A stretch of DNA of 64,000 nucleotides from a virus. Below the pieces are notes generated by a model. The model was not told the DNA's origin, did not search any database, and saw only the letters and a list, made by a program, of their open reading frames with translations. Below are positions 1 to 11,500 of the stretch, piece after piece (position 1 is the first letter of the stretch; each line of letters begins with the position of its first letter). The stretch is taken from positions 34,434-98,433 of IMG/VR virus record IMGVR_UViG_3300008113_000071, one strand, 5' to 3'. A program made the position numbers and the translations under genes.

Positions 1-3000
1 GAGGATGGAGAGCTGAATGGATTGATCCATCAGGAGTAAGTCAAACTACTTATATAAATGGATGGCCTACTTATGAAAGTAGAATAATTAATGTTAAATT
101 TGGAACTGTTCCTGCTTGTATAGAATATTGTGATCGTTGTGGAATAGTAATAGAATTTTTATATAAAGTGACTGCTTCAACAGATTGTAAAGTAGAAGTT
201 CCACAACCACCAATCACATCTGATCCAGAAGGAAAATACAGACAGATATTTAACTCACCTGAAACATCATTTGGTCAACCATTCTTAGGAGATGTTCTTA
301 AGTTAGAAAGTGTAATTTTTGGTAAAGGATTGGGTCACTTTGTTCAAGTTAAAAGTAATGCTAAGTATAAACTATTAACAGAAGAGGCTCAACAAGATGC
401 ATTAAACTCATCTAGAGAATTAGGAGATTTAACACCTGATTTTAATGCAGGAGCAATGTTTGCTGCATATCAAGCTTATTTAACTATCTATACAAATGGT
501 ATCACAAGAAAGAATTATGCATACTCATTTAATTCTATTGCTGATTACAATTATACAAATGGTGTTCCAAATGATTTAGGAGTTAAACAAAGAGAACTTG
601 ACATTGCTCAATATTTAATTCCTGGAGTTCAATCTGTTGGAAATGATGATCTAAATATTAATAACTTCCAAAGAGAATCTTCAGTGTTCTTAAGAACTGT
701 TGGATCAGATGGTTCTATAGCTTCTCTACCTTTCCCAGATAGAAGTCCATATATGTTAGAAGGTAGTGCTAGTATTATTACAGATAATTCTAGATTTACC
801 ATCTCAGAAATTGGTAATTGTGCAACTCCTGCAAAAGAAGTACCAATTCAGGTGGTATCTTATTATGCATCTGTAAAAAATATATTTATTAATCAATGGG
901 GACAAATTTATTCTTATGATACAATTGATACTGGATTTCAGTATGTATTAGGAAGTAATGAAAGTTTAATAGCCACTGTATTTGGTGGTGATACTTTCAT
1001 CAGTAGATTTGCATTTAAAACTAAACTTCCTTTCTTCATTGATAATAGAGTTAATGCTCCTGATGATTCAGATGTATTCTATGATGAGATTGGTAATATT
1101 GCATATCCTAAATACTGGCATTCAGCTAGATCTATTTTACAAGATTATAGTTGTGATACAGGAGGAACATTACCAACTGTTCTCTCAAATATTATTTCAT
1201 ACAAAGCACACAACTTTGATTGTCCAAATAGTCAAGCATTAGCTCCTGGTGCAGCAGCTGATAGTAATCCTAATAGAACATTCTATGATGGATACTTTTA
1301 TTTGTTTGCATATGGAATCCCTAACTTCTATTGTGAAACATCTTATAACGTAGATCTTCGTCAAGCATTTAATAATAAAGAAGGTGACTTCTGGCCTCAT
1401 GTAAGTACAAGTATTCCTGATGATTGGGTTCAAGAAGATTATGTATCTATCAATTTTGATAATACCTATTATTACAATGTTACCTTCTCTAAACAAAATA
1501 AAGAAAATTTCTTTAGTCACTTACCTATAGATTATACTATAGATTTATGTGCTACTAATTTCCCATTTAGAGCAATCTATTCTGAAGCACAAACAGCTGA
1601 TGCTGATAACACTGTAAACAATTGGTTAATATATAGAGCTGTATCTAAATTTGATTTTCCTCAGAACTATGGTAAGCTTACATCTTTAGATGGTATTCAG
1701 AATAAAGCTACATTAGCTAGATTTGAGAATAAGTCTTTATTGTATGGTACATTATTAACAATTAATACAAGTAATCCACAAGCTGCATATCTTGGAAATC
1801 CATCATTATTTGAGTCTGCTCCTCCTGTTGATTTTGCAGAAACTGATCTTGGTTTTGTTGGTTCTCAAAATAAAATGTTATTAAAGATTCCTCAAGGGCA
1901 AATAAGTATTGATGCTAAAAGAGGTCAAGTTTTCTTAATTCAAGGAACCCAAGTTAAAGATATTTCTCAGTTTGGTTCTGGTATGAACAGGTTCTTTACA
2001 GAACATTTAGCATTTGAGATTCTTAAATACTTCCCAGAAGTAGATACAGATAACCATTTTACTGGTATTGGATTACATGGAACATTTGATAGTAAGTATG
2101 ATAGAGTGTTGATCACTAAACTTGACTATGTTCCTAAAACAAAAGATGTTAAATATGATCCTGTAACTAAAGAGTTTTATATTGAACACATCTATCCAGG
2201 AAACTGTGGTGGTAATACAACAACTACAACTTCTAGTTCTACTAGTACAAGTAGTTCTACAAGTACCACTACAAGTACTACAACATCAGGTGGTGGTCCA
2301 ACTACAACTACCACAACCACTACAGTTACTTGTAATGAATACGAACTTCCTGGTGGTGAAACAGGATATACATACAATTTTACTAATTGTTTAGGAAATC
2401 CTCAAACTGTTGTAGTTCCTGCTGGAGATCAATATGGAGAATGTGCTTTAGGTTTCCCTGGTGGCCCAGCAATATTAGTTGGTCCTTGTACACCAACTAC
2501 AACAACCACTACAACATCTATTCCTGACATAAGTTGTTTCACATTAACTTACTTAAGTCCTTATGGTGCACCTACAACTTGCTTAGGTGAAGAGTTAGAG
2601 ATATTTGGTGGATATTATAGAATTGCATATACTGGTGGACCTTATGTTACTGCAGATGTAACTATAACATATGATATAACTAATGTTGATGGTTGTGATA
2701 GTTCAACAACTTATACAACTGGATCTCAAACAATCACTGCATTTACATCATATGTAGACTTTTTATTTATAGAGTCAACTCCTCAAGATTGTCCTCCTGA
2801 CACTCCTTGTAGAACTTACGTTTCATCAATAGGAGCAATTGTTGGTTCAAGTATACCTTGTTCTGAATTTACAACAACCACTACTACTACCACTCTTGTT
2901 TCTCCACCAATGATGTTTAATAGTATTTCAGAAGGGGCTCCTAGATTGTTAACAGTTCAAACAACTACAACTTGTCCTCCAATTATTATTAGAGAAGTTG

Positions 3001-5087
3001 TTTATCTTACTGATTTAAATTACTTCTGTAATAAATCTTGGAGTTTATCTTACAACTTAAATACAAACAGCTGGATTAGTTTCCACAGTTACATTCCTAA
3101 TTTCTATGTAGCTGAAAACAATTTCTTCTATTCAGGATTAAATGATTGCTGTTCTGTAATTGATGCTATTGTTGCTGAGGTGTTACCTGAACCAACTACT
3201 ACTAGTACAACAACTTCTAGTACAACAACCACATCTAGTACATCTACAACATCTACAACCACTACAAGATTTGCTGGTTGTGATTTAGCAGGTGAAGCAG
3301 AAACTCTTGATTGTACTTTACAAGGTGTTGCTATTGATATTACACCAACAACTACTACAACAACAACAGTTCGTCCTGAGATTGCTGCAGTACTTCTATT
3401 TGTAGATGAAGAATTACTTTGTAGTGCAGATAATACAACAACTCCTACAGCAATTATCTACTTGCCAGTTACATCTCCTTGGTTTGTATTAAATGGATCT
3501 AGTGAGTTAGTACTTGATAACACATGTCCAATTTCTTCATTCCTAAGTGAATATGTAATTACACCTGCATCATTTGCTAGTTACACTGTAAGTTCTCAAT
3601 CTGTTTCTACTGATCCTCCATTATATATTGAGAATATAAATTTTGTTGTAAATGAAGCAAGTTTATTAGATTCAGCAAGTGAAAACATTATAGTAACAGT
3701 AGTTAGTGGTCTTGCATCAGCTATAGGTTGTCCATGTCCTACAACTACAACAACAACTAGTAGCACCAGTAGTAGTACCACTACAACAACCACTACAGCA
3801 ATTCCAAGCATGTCTTGGGTGATGGGAAATGGTGGAACTGGAAGTGGTAGCAGTGGAGCTGCTTGTGGAACATCTATTGGTGGCCCATTATTATATTCAG
3901 GAATCCCTTACACAGGAACTGGTAGCATATTCTATACAGATGCTTCATTAACCACTCCATTTAATGGAGGTAGTTTATGGTATAAACTTTATAATACTGC
4001 TGGTGGATATGAAGTGATTGTACAAATTAATTCTTCTGGTGTAGTGATAGATAGTACTGGTTGTACAACAACTACTACTACCACAGGTGCACCAACAACC
4101 ACCACAACTACCACTCTACAAATAGTAGATTTATGTTGCTCAATTGATGGATCTCCAGAATCAGCATGCTTTACACAAGCAGCATTTTCAGGAGAAACAT
4201 GTGCTGATTTTGGTTACTTTGATTGCACCACTCCAGGTGGATGTGATCCAACCACCACTACCACCACTACAACTGCAACTCCTACAACAACCACTACAAC
4301 TAGCAGCACAAGCACAACTACCACTACAACTACAACATTAGCACCAATAGAGTTATGTTGTTCAATTGATCCATCTCCAGAGACACCATGTTTTACACAA
4401 GGTGCAACAGTAGGACAAAGTTGTTCTGATTTTGGGTATTTTGATTGTACTAATCCAAGTGGTTGTACACCACCATTTACAACAACAACTACTACCACTA
4501 CTATTGGTTTTGATTATTATCTAGCAGATAGATATACATGTGATGGTTGTACAGTTAATAGTGCATCAACTGGAGTTTGTTTTCCAACAGGTACTAGTGT
4601 AACTATTGGTAAGTTTTATGATTCTTCATCTTATTATGGATTGTATACTTATCAAATTACTGCATTAAATCCAGGTGGTACAGGTATGGATGTCATATTA
4701 GAACCACTTGAATATAATACATGTTTATTAGGTTGTGTAATAGATCCACCACCAACAACAACAACTACCACAACTGTAGCTCCTACAACAACAACTACAA
4801 CTACAGCAGGACCTACAACCACAACAACTACAACTGTTGCACCTACAACCACAACAACAACTACAACATGTCTTCCTGCAGGAACATTTATAAATCAATT
4901 CTGTGTAGATTGTGCATTATATTATACTTTAGCAAATGGAACTTGTGGTACATATGATGAACTTCAATCAATTGATTCATCTGAATGTGGACCAGGTTGT
5001 GGACCAACTCCAGGAGTATGTTGTGATTGTGGATATGGATGTGAGTGTGGGTATATAACATGTGATTTTGGATGTTTCCCTTGCTAA
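1..5087 (+). CDS. Large tail/muzzle-type structural protein with poly-Thr-linked Cys-rich knobs (5' partial)
   Basis: The reading frame is open from base 3 with no stop, so the gene starts before the window; the GTG at 168 is internal and about 1694 residues are visible. The first ~735 residues form one long globular region. Its end (around 2040-2150, with a GIGLHGTFDSKYDR-like stretch) reminds me of the stabilisation/muzzle proteins of crAss-like phages; this is from memory, not a search. From about base 2210 on, the protein is a chain of at least ten poly-Thr or Thr/Ser linkers separating small Cys-rich modules of roughly 25-110 residues. Two modules (4132-4245 and 4354-4466) are near-duplicates. 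The tail end is very Cys/Gly-rich. I infer a virion surface protein whose C-terminal half carries many small binding knobs or sugar-acceptor linkers. The virion role is fairly sure; the exact part is not. Confidence 0.6.
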   Translation, partial: GWRAEWIDPSGVSQTTYINGWPTYESRIINVKFGTVPACIEYCDRCGIVIEFLYKVTASTDCKVEVPQPPITSDPEGKYRQIFNSPETSFGQPFLGDVLKLESVIFGKGLGHFVQVKSNAKYKLLTEEAQQDALNSSRELGDLTPDFNAGAMFAAYQAYLTIYTNGITRKNYAYSFNSIADYNYTNGVPNDLGVKQRELDIAQYLIPGVQSVGNDDLNINNFQRESSVFLRTVGSDGSIASLPFPDRSPYMLEGSASIITDNSRFTISEIGNCATPAKEVPIQVVSYYASVKNIFINQWGQIYSYDTIDTGFQYVLGSNESLIATVFGGDTFISRFAFKTKLPFFIDNRVNAPDDSDVFYDEIGNIAYPKYWHSARSILQDYSCDTGGTLPTVLSNIISYKAHNFDCPNSQALAPGAAADSNPNRTFYDGYFYLFAYGIPNFYCETSYNVDLRQAFNNKEGDFWPHVSTSIPDDWVQEDYVSINFDNTYYYNVTFSKQNKENFFSHLPIDYTIDLCATNFPFRAIYSEAQTADADNTVNNWLIYRAVSKFDFPQNYGKLTSLDGIQNKATLARFENKSLLYGTLLTINTSNPQAAYLGNPSLFESAPPVDFAETDLGFVGSQNKMLLKIPQGQISIDAKRGQVFLIQGTQVKDISQFGSGMNRFFTEHLAFEILKYFPEVDTDNHFTGIGLHGTFDSKYDRVLITKLDYVPKTKDVKYDPVTKEFYIEHIYPGNCGGNTTTTTSSSTSTSSSTSTTTSTTTSGGGPTTTTTTTTVTCNEYELPGGETGYTYNFTNCLGNPQTVVVPAGDQYGECALGFPGGPAILVGPCTPTTTTTTTSIPDISCFTLTYLSPYGAPTTCLGEELEIFGGYYRIAYTGGPYVTADVTITYDITNVDGCDSSTTYTTGSQTITAFTSYVDFLFIESTPQDCPPDTPCRTYVSSIGAIVGSSIPCSEFTTTTTTTTLVSPPMMFNSISEGAPRLLTVQTTTTCPPIIIREVVYLTDLNYFCNKSWSLSYNLNTNSWISFHSYIPNFYVAENNFFYSGLNDCCSVIDAIVAEVLPEPTTTSTTTSSTTTTSSTSTTSTTTTRFAGCDLAGEAETLDCTLQGVAIDITPTTTTTTTVRPEIAAVLLFVDEELLCSADNTTTPTAIIYLPVTSPWFVLNGSSELVLDNTCPISSFLSEYVITPASFASYTVSSQSVSTDPPLYIENINFVVNEASLLDSASENIIVTVVSGLASAIGCPCPTTTTTTSSTSSSTTTTTTTAIPSMSWVMGNGGTGSGSSGAACGTSIGGPLLYSGIPYTGTGSIFYTDASLTTPFNGGSLWYKLYNTAGGYEVIVQINSSGVVIDSTGCTTTTTTTGAPTTTTTTTLQIVDLCCSIDGSPESACFTQAAFSGETCADFGYFDCTTPGGCDPTTTTTTTTATPTTTTTTSSTSTTTTTTTTLAPIELCCSIDPSPETPCFTQGATVGQSCSDFGYFDCTNPSGCTPPFTTTTTTTTIGFDYYLADRYTCDGCTVNSASTGVCFPTGTSVTIGKFYDSSSYYGLYTYQITALNPGGTGMDVILEPLEYNTCLLGCVIDPPPTTTTTTTVAPTTTTTTTAGPTTTTTTTVAPTTTTTTTTCLPAGTFINQFCVDCALYYTLANGTCGTYDELQSIDSSECGPGCGPTPGVCCDCGYGCECGYITCDFGCFPC
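2213..4868 (+). repeat. Array of poly-threonine (ACN)n linkers inside the first gene
   Basis: Threonine tracts of 6 to about 12 residues, some mixed with serine, recur at roughly 2213-2325, 2494-2518, 2869-2893, 3199-3270, 3346-3369, 3739-3798, 4066-4113, 4249-4338, 4480-4503 and 4750-4868. ACA, ACT and ACC codons are intermixed, so the repetition lies mainly in the protein and is imperfect in the DNA. The tracts separate Cys-rich modules and look like extended, possibly O-glycosylated spacers. Confidence 0.85.
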
Positions 5088-5109
5088 CTTTTGATTAAAA
5101 TAATAAATT

Positions 5110-5337
5110 ATGATAAAATATTTAAAAAACGAAAATGCAGTAATTAAGGTTGATGATGAAAACCAATCTTTAACTCTAGTAACTATTAGAGAAGGGTCTT
5201 TCATGTTAAGACATGATTACGATAACTCACCATTGTTTAATGATATAACAGTCACTAAATATAATGAAGGTAAATTTGTAGATGCTACAGAGGAAGAATT
5301 TATTGCATTTAAAACCCAGTGTTTAAATCATATATAA
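5110..5337 (+). CDS. Small hypothetical protein
   Basis: A 75-residue acidic protein encoded 22 bases after the preceding structural gene and just before the next one. It has no signal peptide, membrane segment or motif that I recognise. The position suggests a small virion or assembly factor, but nothing in the sequence proves it. Confidence 0.6.
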   Translation: MIKYLKNENAVIKVDDENQSLTLVTIREGSFMLRHDYDNSPLFNDITVTKYNEGKFVDATEEEFIAFKTQCLNHI

Positions 5338-5339
5338 TA

Positions 5340-6206
5340 ATGTCAAAAACAATAGTCATAAAGTTAACAGAGTCTTCATTAAGAAGTGGACCATTTAATA
5401 TTACTGATCAATTTGGTAATGTTATAGCTATTGGTGTGTCTAGAAATGAACTCATTGCTGGTATTGCATACAGTGTTGCTGATGATGTTACATTAATTAC
5501 TATAGAATCTTTTGGTAAATGTAAAAATAAACGTACATTTGCAATAGGAACTATTATTCCAAGTGAGTTAGCTGCTGCTACATACACTCCATCAAACAAT
5601 GCATGTTTATGGACACACTTGAAAAATCCTGTATTATATAATACATTCTATGGAAACATTGAACCTTATATAATTGAATATCCTTTTTCATATCAGTTTA
5701 ATGATGAAATCTTACAGAACGTAAAAGATTATACAAAAGCATACAAGTATCTTCCTGATACTGATTTTGTATCTGATGAGTGTGATAAGATTGAAACAAA
5801 CGATAGATGGTTCAATAAAGCTGTGTTATACAATGGTCAACAATCAACTGGTATATTAGAACTAGTTCCTAAACCATTGCACAACTTAAATGCTTATTTA
5901 AAATATCCAATATATAACGCTGAGAGCAAAACTATTACATTTACTAAGAGCGATAACTTCTACCAGTACAATACATTCTGGTCAGTAATTAAAGATAGAC
6001 AAGAACCATTATTCCTAAGAAGCTGTGAATCATTATCAATCGATAAGATTGTAAATCAAGCTAATATGAACTATGGAACAATGTCCTTTAGAAAGGATCC
6101 TCTTAGAGCAAAAGATTTAAAGGTGAGACACATTCTTGACAATAGATCTGATGCACATTTAGTTAGTCAATTCATTACAACTCCTGCACAAATTTCTTAC
6201 AAATAA
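5340..6206 (+). CDS. Hypothetical structural protein
   Basis: Start chosen at the ATG at 5340, right after the previous stop (5335-5337); an upstream in-frame start would overlap the previous gene. The product has 288 residues, is soluble and mixed alpha/beta, and shows no catalytic motif that I recognise. Its stop overlaps the next start as TAATG, so translation is probably coupled. The place between a large tail-type protein and virion cargo-type proteins suggests a tail or connector component. I do not recognise the family. Confidence 0.6.
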   Translation: MSKTIVIKLTESSLRSGPFNITDQFGNVIAIGVSRNELIAGIAYSVADDVTLITIESFGKCKNKRTFAIGTIIPSELAAATYTPSNNACLWTHLKNPVLYNTFYGNIEPYIIEYPFSYQFNDEILQNVKDYTKAYKYLPDTDFVSDECDKIETNDRWFNKAVLYNGQQSTGILELVPKPLHNLNAYLKYPIYNAESKTITFTKSDNFYQYNTFWSVIKDRQEPLFLRSCESLSIDKIVNQANMNYGTMSFRKDPLRAKDLKVRHILDNRSDAHLVSQFITTPAQISYK

Positions 6207-8494
6207 TGGCTAGTTGGTTAGATAAATATAACGATGATGTTCCTAATGCTCAGAATGGTATTGAGGGCACTATGGGTGGTTTAACAGACCAAGGCTTTAA
6301 CTATAATGGTGCATGGGGTGGAACAATGGCTATGGGTGGTTCTCTTCCTGGTGCTGTAGGATTCACATATGCACGTACACAATCTCCTGCTCCTTCTAAT
6401 GGTAAGTATGCTAAGAAAACAAAAGCTTCTGCACAGAATGGACAAGAGATGAAGTTCTATCAAGAAGGACTTGATTGGAAACCAAAGAATATTAGTAGAG
6501 ATGGTGGGTGGTTAAGTAAATATGAAGAGGGTGGAATCATTGAAGATCCTATGGGACAATGGGCTCATCCAGGAGAGATAACTCGCATTCCTTCAAACGA
6601 AATAACTATGCAGGGTGTAGACTATCCTGTACTAGGTATATCTGACACAGGAGACACTAAAATGATGCAGCCTGGTAAAGACTACAAGTTTAAAGGAAAG
6701 TCTGTTACAGAGATCCCTATGGCTCAGAGAGGAAAAGTTGTTCCATTAAGAGATTTATTAAAACAAGAGGATGAGAAGTTAAAAGGTAAAGCTGATAACA
6801 CTAAACTTGTTCAACCAGTTAGACAACAGCCTAAAGTTTTAATTGATCCTCTCACTGGTAAACCACCAACTGCCAATAGAGAAAATGTTGTAAGAGCTGC
6901 AGCTAATCCTAGAAATCAAGGAACTATCCAAACTCCTTATAAGAGAAGTTTTAGAGAACAAGCAATTGCAGATCTTAATATAATGGATAGACGTGGTGAT
7001 AATGCTGTAGCTAGTATTGTAACTGCTCCAATTAAAGCTGGTTTAAATTTATTAAGACCAGATAAATATTTTGAAGATGTAAATAGTACCTCAAGTCTTG
7101 GAGATGCATTTACATCTTTAGCACTTGATGCATTAACAGCTATTCCTGCTGTTGAAATGGCATCAGAAGCATCTAGATATTTGGGAGTTCCAAGAAGACT
7201 TGGTGTATTAGCTAGTGATGCTAAAGAACTAGGTTCAAACTTTCTTGGAATAAATCCTGCATCTATCCCTTTAGCAGAACAAGAGCTTATTAATACATTT
7301 AGAAATGTTGGACATATTGCTAAGAAAACAGGAGCATCTGCTAAGGCTGAACAATTTGAAGCTTTATTAAAACAAGGAGAATCTTTAAGTGATGAAATGT
7401 TCTTTAACTTAACAGGTTACAATAGATCTGATGTTATTAATAAAATTGGTACATTAAAACAAACTGAATCTTCAGGATTAAAAAACTTCCTTGCTGATCC
7501 AAATGATAGATATGCAGCTCAGTTAGATAGAGATGCTGCAAGATTAAATAGAGCTAATGCTATTGAACGAGCTTCTACAGGAGGACCAAGTGCTGCAGAA
7601 ATGAGATCAGCATTTCAGCAAAATTATAATCCTAGTTCACAAGAACAAATAGTAGCTAGTCTTACTGATGATCTTGTAAATGGAAGAATAACACAAACAC
7701 AGTTTCAAAACAATCTTGAAGCACAAGGTATAGACATGGTAGCGTACTTACGAGGAGCTTCAGTTGATGATGCAACTAATTATGCACAACAAGCAAGAGG
7801 TTCTCAACTTGGTAATATTCCAAGAAGTGAAAATATGCAATTTTTAGATGATCTTAGTGCACAGGTTAGTAATGGAACAATTACTGAAGCAGAATACATG
7901 GATCTTATGGAAGAACATATACGTAATAGACCTCCTTCACCTTCATATTTTGATAGAGATCCAGTAAAAAATAGTAGTTTATCTATGTATGAAAATGCAA
8001 CACGATCACCTATAGGAAGATTAAATGATAAATTCTTTGGAAATAAATATATTCCAAAAACAGAATTAGCAGACAATACAGATGATTTGTTTATTGGATT
8101 ATATACAAATCAATATAATAATCCAGGACTTGAAATGAGAAGTGCATATAACAAAGTAGCTGCTTCCCCAAAAGGATCTTCTTTCTTACCTGCTAAATCT
8201 TTATCAAGTGATAGCTATCCTATGTCATTAAGATTAACTAATAGGGGACTTAAGTCAGGTATTGTTGATGTAAACTATCATGGATTGTTTCCATTAAATT
8301 CATCTGGATTTACTCAGGCTGCAGGAATGCCAATGGATATAAATTTAAAAGAGATCAACACTTTAATTAAAGGTCTAAATACACAATTACCAAAATCTCT
8401 ACCTTATGCAAAAATAGAAGGTGGACAATTAATGTATCCTAATTTTTCTGTAACAAGAAAGAAAAATGGTGGATGGTTAAATAAATACGAATAA
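6206..8494 (+). CDS. Virion-associated protein with AQ-x-G and WLxKY motifs
   Basis: A 762-residue protein starting in a TAATG overlap. Two short motifs recur. A WL(D/S/N)KY pentapeptide occurs at the N-terminus, near residue 110 and at the very C-terminus. AQ-x-G peptides (AQNG, AQNG, AQRG) lie in the first ~175 residues and link it to other proteins in this window. The middle is Ala-rich and helical, with a hydrophobic stretch around residues 290-320. No enzyme motif is visible. From context it is a structural or ejected protein. Confidence 0.6.
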   Translation: MASWLDKYNDDVPNAQNGIEGTMGGLTDQGFNYNGAWGGTMAMGGSLPGAVGFTYARTQSPAPSNGKYAKKTKASAQNGQEMKFYQEGLDWKPKNISRDGGWLSKYEEGGIIEDPMGQWAHPGEITRIPSNEITMQGVDYPVLGISDTGDTKMMQPGKDYKFKGKSVTEIPMAQRGKVVPLRDLLKQEDEKLKGKADNTKLVQPVRQQPKVLIDPLTGKPPTANRENVVRAAANPRNQGTIQTPYKRSFREQAIADLNIMDRRGDNAVASIVTAPIKAGLNLLRPDKYFEDVNSTSSLGDAFTSLALDALTAIPAVEMASEASRYLGVPRRLGVLASDAKELGSNFLGINPASIPLAEQELINTFRNVGHIAKKTGASAKAEQFEALLKQGESLSDEMFFNLTGYNRSDVINKIGTLKQTESSGLKNFLADPNDRYAAQLDRDAARLNRANAIERASTGGPSAAEMRSAFQQNYNPSSQEQIVASLTDDLVNGRITQTQFQNNLEAQGIDMVAYLRGASVDDATNYAQQARGSQLGNIPRSENMQFLDDLSAQVSNGTITEAEYMDLMEEHIRNRPPSPSYFDRDPVKNSSLSMYENATRSPIGRLNDKFFGNKYIPKTELADNTDDLFIGLYTNQYNNPGLEMRSAYNKVAASPKGSSFLPAKSLSSDSYPMSLRLTNRGLKSGIVDVNYHGLFPLNSSGFTQAAGMPMDINLKEINTLIKGLNTQLPKSLPYAKIEGGQLMYPNFSVTRKKNGGWLNKYE

Positions 8495-8513
8495 AAATTA
8501 TTACCTTAGATAT

Positions 8514-11500
8514 ATGAAATCACAATTCTTAAAAATTGCAGGTGTTAAGTCAGAGAAAGCTTTTTACAAAAAGTATCCTACTGAAGCAGCGTTCTTTAAA
8601 GCACATCCAGAAGCTAAGAAAATGGCTAATGGTGGTGAACAAGACAAGGGTCAGATTAAAAAGCTCCAACAGCTAACTGACTTTGGTAATCCTCCTATGG
8701 CTCAGTTTGGTCTTAATCTTCCTGATCCATTTAGTTTTGGTCAGACTAATCCAAGTTTAAATACTAAAGGATTAACTGGACTAGGTGCACAACAGCCAAC
8801 AGGGTTTGGACAATATGTAGCTGGCATGGGTCAAAGCAACAAAGCACTTAAAAGAAATTATAGCCAAATGTTTGGTAATTTCCAAACAGGTCAAAACATA
8901 TCATCAGGTATACCAAGCACTCTTGGTGCTACAGGTGCTACTAAGGGAGCAGGTTTTATGGCTGGATTAAATAAGTTTGCTGATAAAGCTGCTCCATATG
9001 TTGATTCTGCAATGGATGTTGTTGAAGGTATTGGTATGATTAAGCAACAAAAAGAAGCTAAGCGTCAAGCTAAACAACAAGCTCAACTTACTGGACTATT
9101 CTCTCAAGCAGCAAATACAAGACCTGAACAGATTGAAAGAAAGTATGTTCGTCCTGAAGATATGATGATTCAGCCAGAACAACTATTCCCTTCTTATGGT
9201 GTAGGTACAAATGTTCTTGCACAAGATGGTGCTATGATTGGTGGTAATCCAACTGAGATTATGAACACCTTTGCTCCTGATACTATTTACACTGATTCAG
9301 GATATGAACCATTAAATGATACAAGTAGATTAAAAGCTTACTATCATGGTGGTAAAATGAGAAAAGCTCAAGGTGGTTTATCAGCTGCATTAAACTCAGG
9401 TGGCTTTGGTGAGTTCATGACTGAAAAAGGTGGAGAAGATATATTGGGAAGCTTAACTAGTCTTACACAGGGTAGAGGTGGTCCAAGTGCTGGTAATAAA
9501 ATTGGTAGTGGTGTATTAGGTGGAATTGGTACAGCATTTGGTGGACCAGTTGGTGGTATGATTGGTAAAGCTCTTGGTTCAGTTGTAGGTGGATTATTTG
9601 ATAACACTGGACAACAGATTCGTAGATACAATGAACAATCAGATAGAAACATCTCCAATGTTATTGCACAACAAACTGGTATGGGCATTCAAAATAAATA
9701 CAGTAGCTATTTAGAAGATGGTGGTGCTATTGATGATGAACATGCATGGGTTAGCCATTCTTGGCAACCACAAGTGATTGCTACATTTGGTGAGCATAAA
9801 CTAGAAGATTTATTACAACCTCCCAATGATGCAGACATGTTAAGAGCTGGTGGTCATTTAAGAAGTTACACTCCTCCTAGTGCACAAGCTATGTATACAG
9901 GAAGAGAGCAATTTGCTATGGGTGGTGATTTAAAAGTTCATCGTGGTGAAGCTGAGACTATGTCATATAATCCTTATTTACCAGAAGGTGGAGAAACTAT
10001 TATGTTCAGAGGACCTTCTCATGAAGATGGTGGTATGCCTATTGAATATGGATCTAGTCCTGTAGAAGTTGAAGGTGGTGAACCTGCTGTTAAACTTCAA
10101 GATGGAACATCTGGAGATAGTAGTTTAGTTGTATATGGTAACTTGGTTAATCCTAAAACTGGTAAGAAGTTTAAGAAAGATGCTGAGGAAATATCTAAGA
10201 ACGAAGCTAAACAAAACAAAAAGATTGATAAAGCATCTACAGGATTAGATAATCTAAATGTAAATTCATCATTTGATAAACTAGGACTAGATACTTATAA
10301 TGCAATCATCACTGGTGCTAATATGAAATTAAAACAATATGCTGAAGACAAAATGGATTTAGCTGCATTACAAAGTGCAATTAATGACACAGCTGAAGAG
10401 TATGGATTAATTGCTGATGATCTAGCTAAAGGTAAAGTTAAACCTGATACATCAAAAGATGCTACAGCTAAATATGGTACTAGTTTACCAAAAGCTCAAG
10501 ATGGTATTATAGCTAAAAAGTTTGCTGCTGCAAAAGCTGAAGCTGAAGCTGCATTAAAAGCCTTATATCCAGGTAAAAAGGTAGAAATTAAATATGGTAG
10601 TGAAGATAGACCTATTGCTGGTGGTGGTAACAAACCATCACAGAGAGGATTAAAAGGATCTGGTGCATCTAAGACAGATGTATCTATTCACAATATTGGT
10701 GGTGCAAAAGATTTCTTAATCTATGTTGATGGTAAAGTAGTTAATGATGCAAATGTTTACAAACAAACATTACATCCTGCTGCACAAAAACAAGGATTAT
10801 TTACTATTGGTGATTGGGATCCAGGACACGTTACTATAGTTAAAGAAGGTGTTGGTAATCCTTTTGCAACTGCACTTCAACAATATCCAGAATTAAAAAA
10901 CTCTAAAGTATATAAAGATACTGTTACTTTCTTAGAGAAACAAGTTAATAGTAAACAAGCTAGTCCTAGTGAGTTAAGAGCATATTCTCAATTAACTGGT
11001 AAATCTGTAAAAGGAACTCCTGCATACACTCCTGATTATGCAGCAATTGCTAAACAGGAAAATGCTCCTACACAAGAGTGGCAAGATATTCCACCATTCT
11101 ATGTACCTCCTGCACCAAACATTCCTCCAACTACAGATACAACAACAACATTGCCTATTGGTGCAACTCCTCCTAAATTAACTCCACCTTGGAGTGGATT
11201 GATTAACTCTATTATTCCTCGATTAAGACCTAGTGATGCAGAGGCTTTTGATACAGCACAGATAACTCCTGAACTGTATGCAATGATTAGTAATAATTTA
11301 GAACCTGTACAAGCTCAGAAGTATATTCCTCAATTGTTAAATCCTTATGATATATCTCTTCAGGATCAATTGAATGCTAACCAAGCAGACTTTAATGCTA
11401 TGGCAAGAATGACAGGAGGAGATGCTTCTGCATTAGCTCCTTTAGCTGCTCAGAAGTATGCTGCTAACTCTAGAGTGTTAGGAGAACAAATGAGAATCAA

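Noticed and set aside
168-170. GTG as start of the first gene
   Set aside because: The frame continues without a stop to base 3 with similar composition, so the gene is cut by the window edge.
4214-4498. Minus-strand poly-valine frames opposite the Thr tracts
   Set aside because: Antisense of ACN codons reads as NGT (Val/Gly/Ser/Arg). These are shadows of the sense gene, as are the similar frames at 4652-4852 and 32054-32302.
2213-4868. Repeats that might be read as a CRISPR array
   Set aside because: The repeated units are in-frame ACN codon runs of varied length within a coding region, without equal-length spacers or cas genes.
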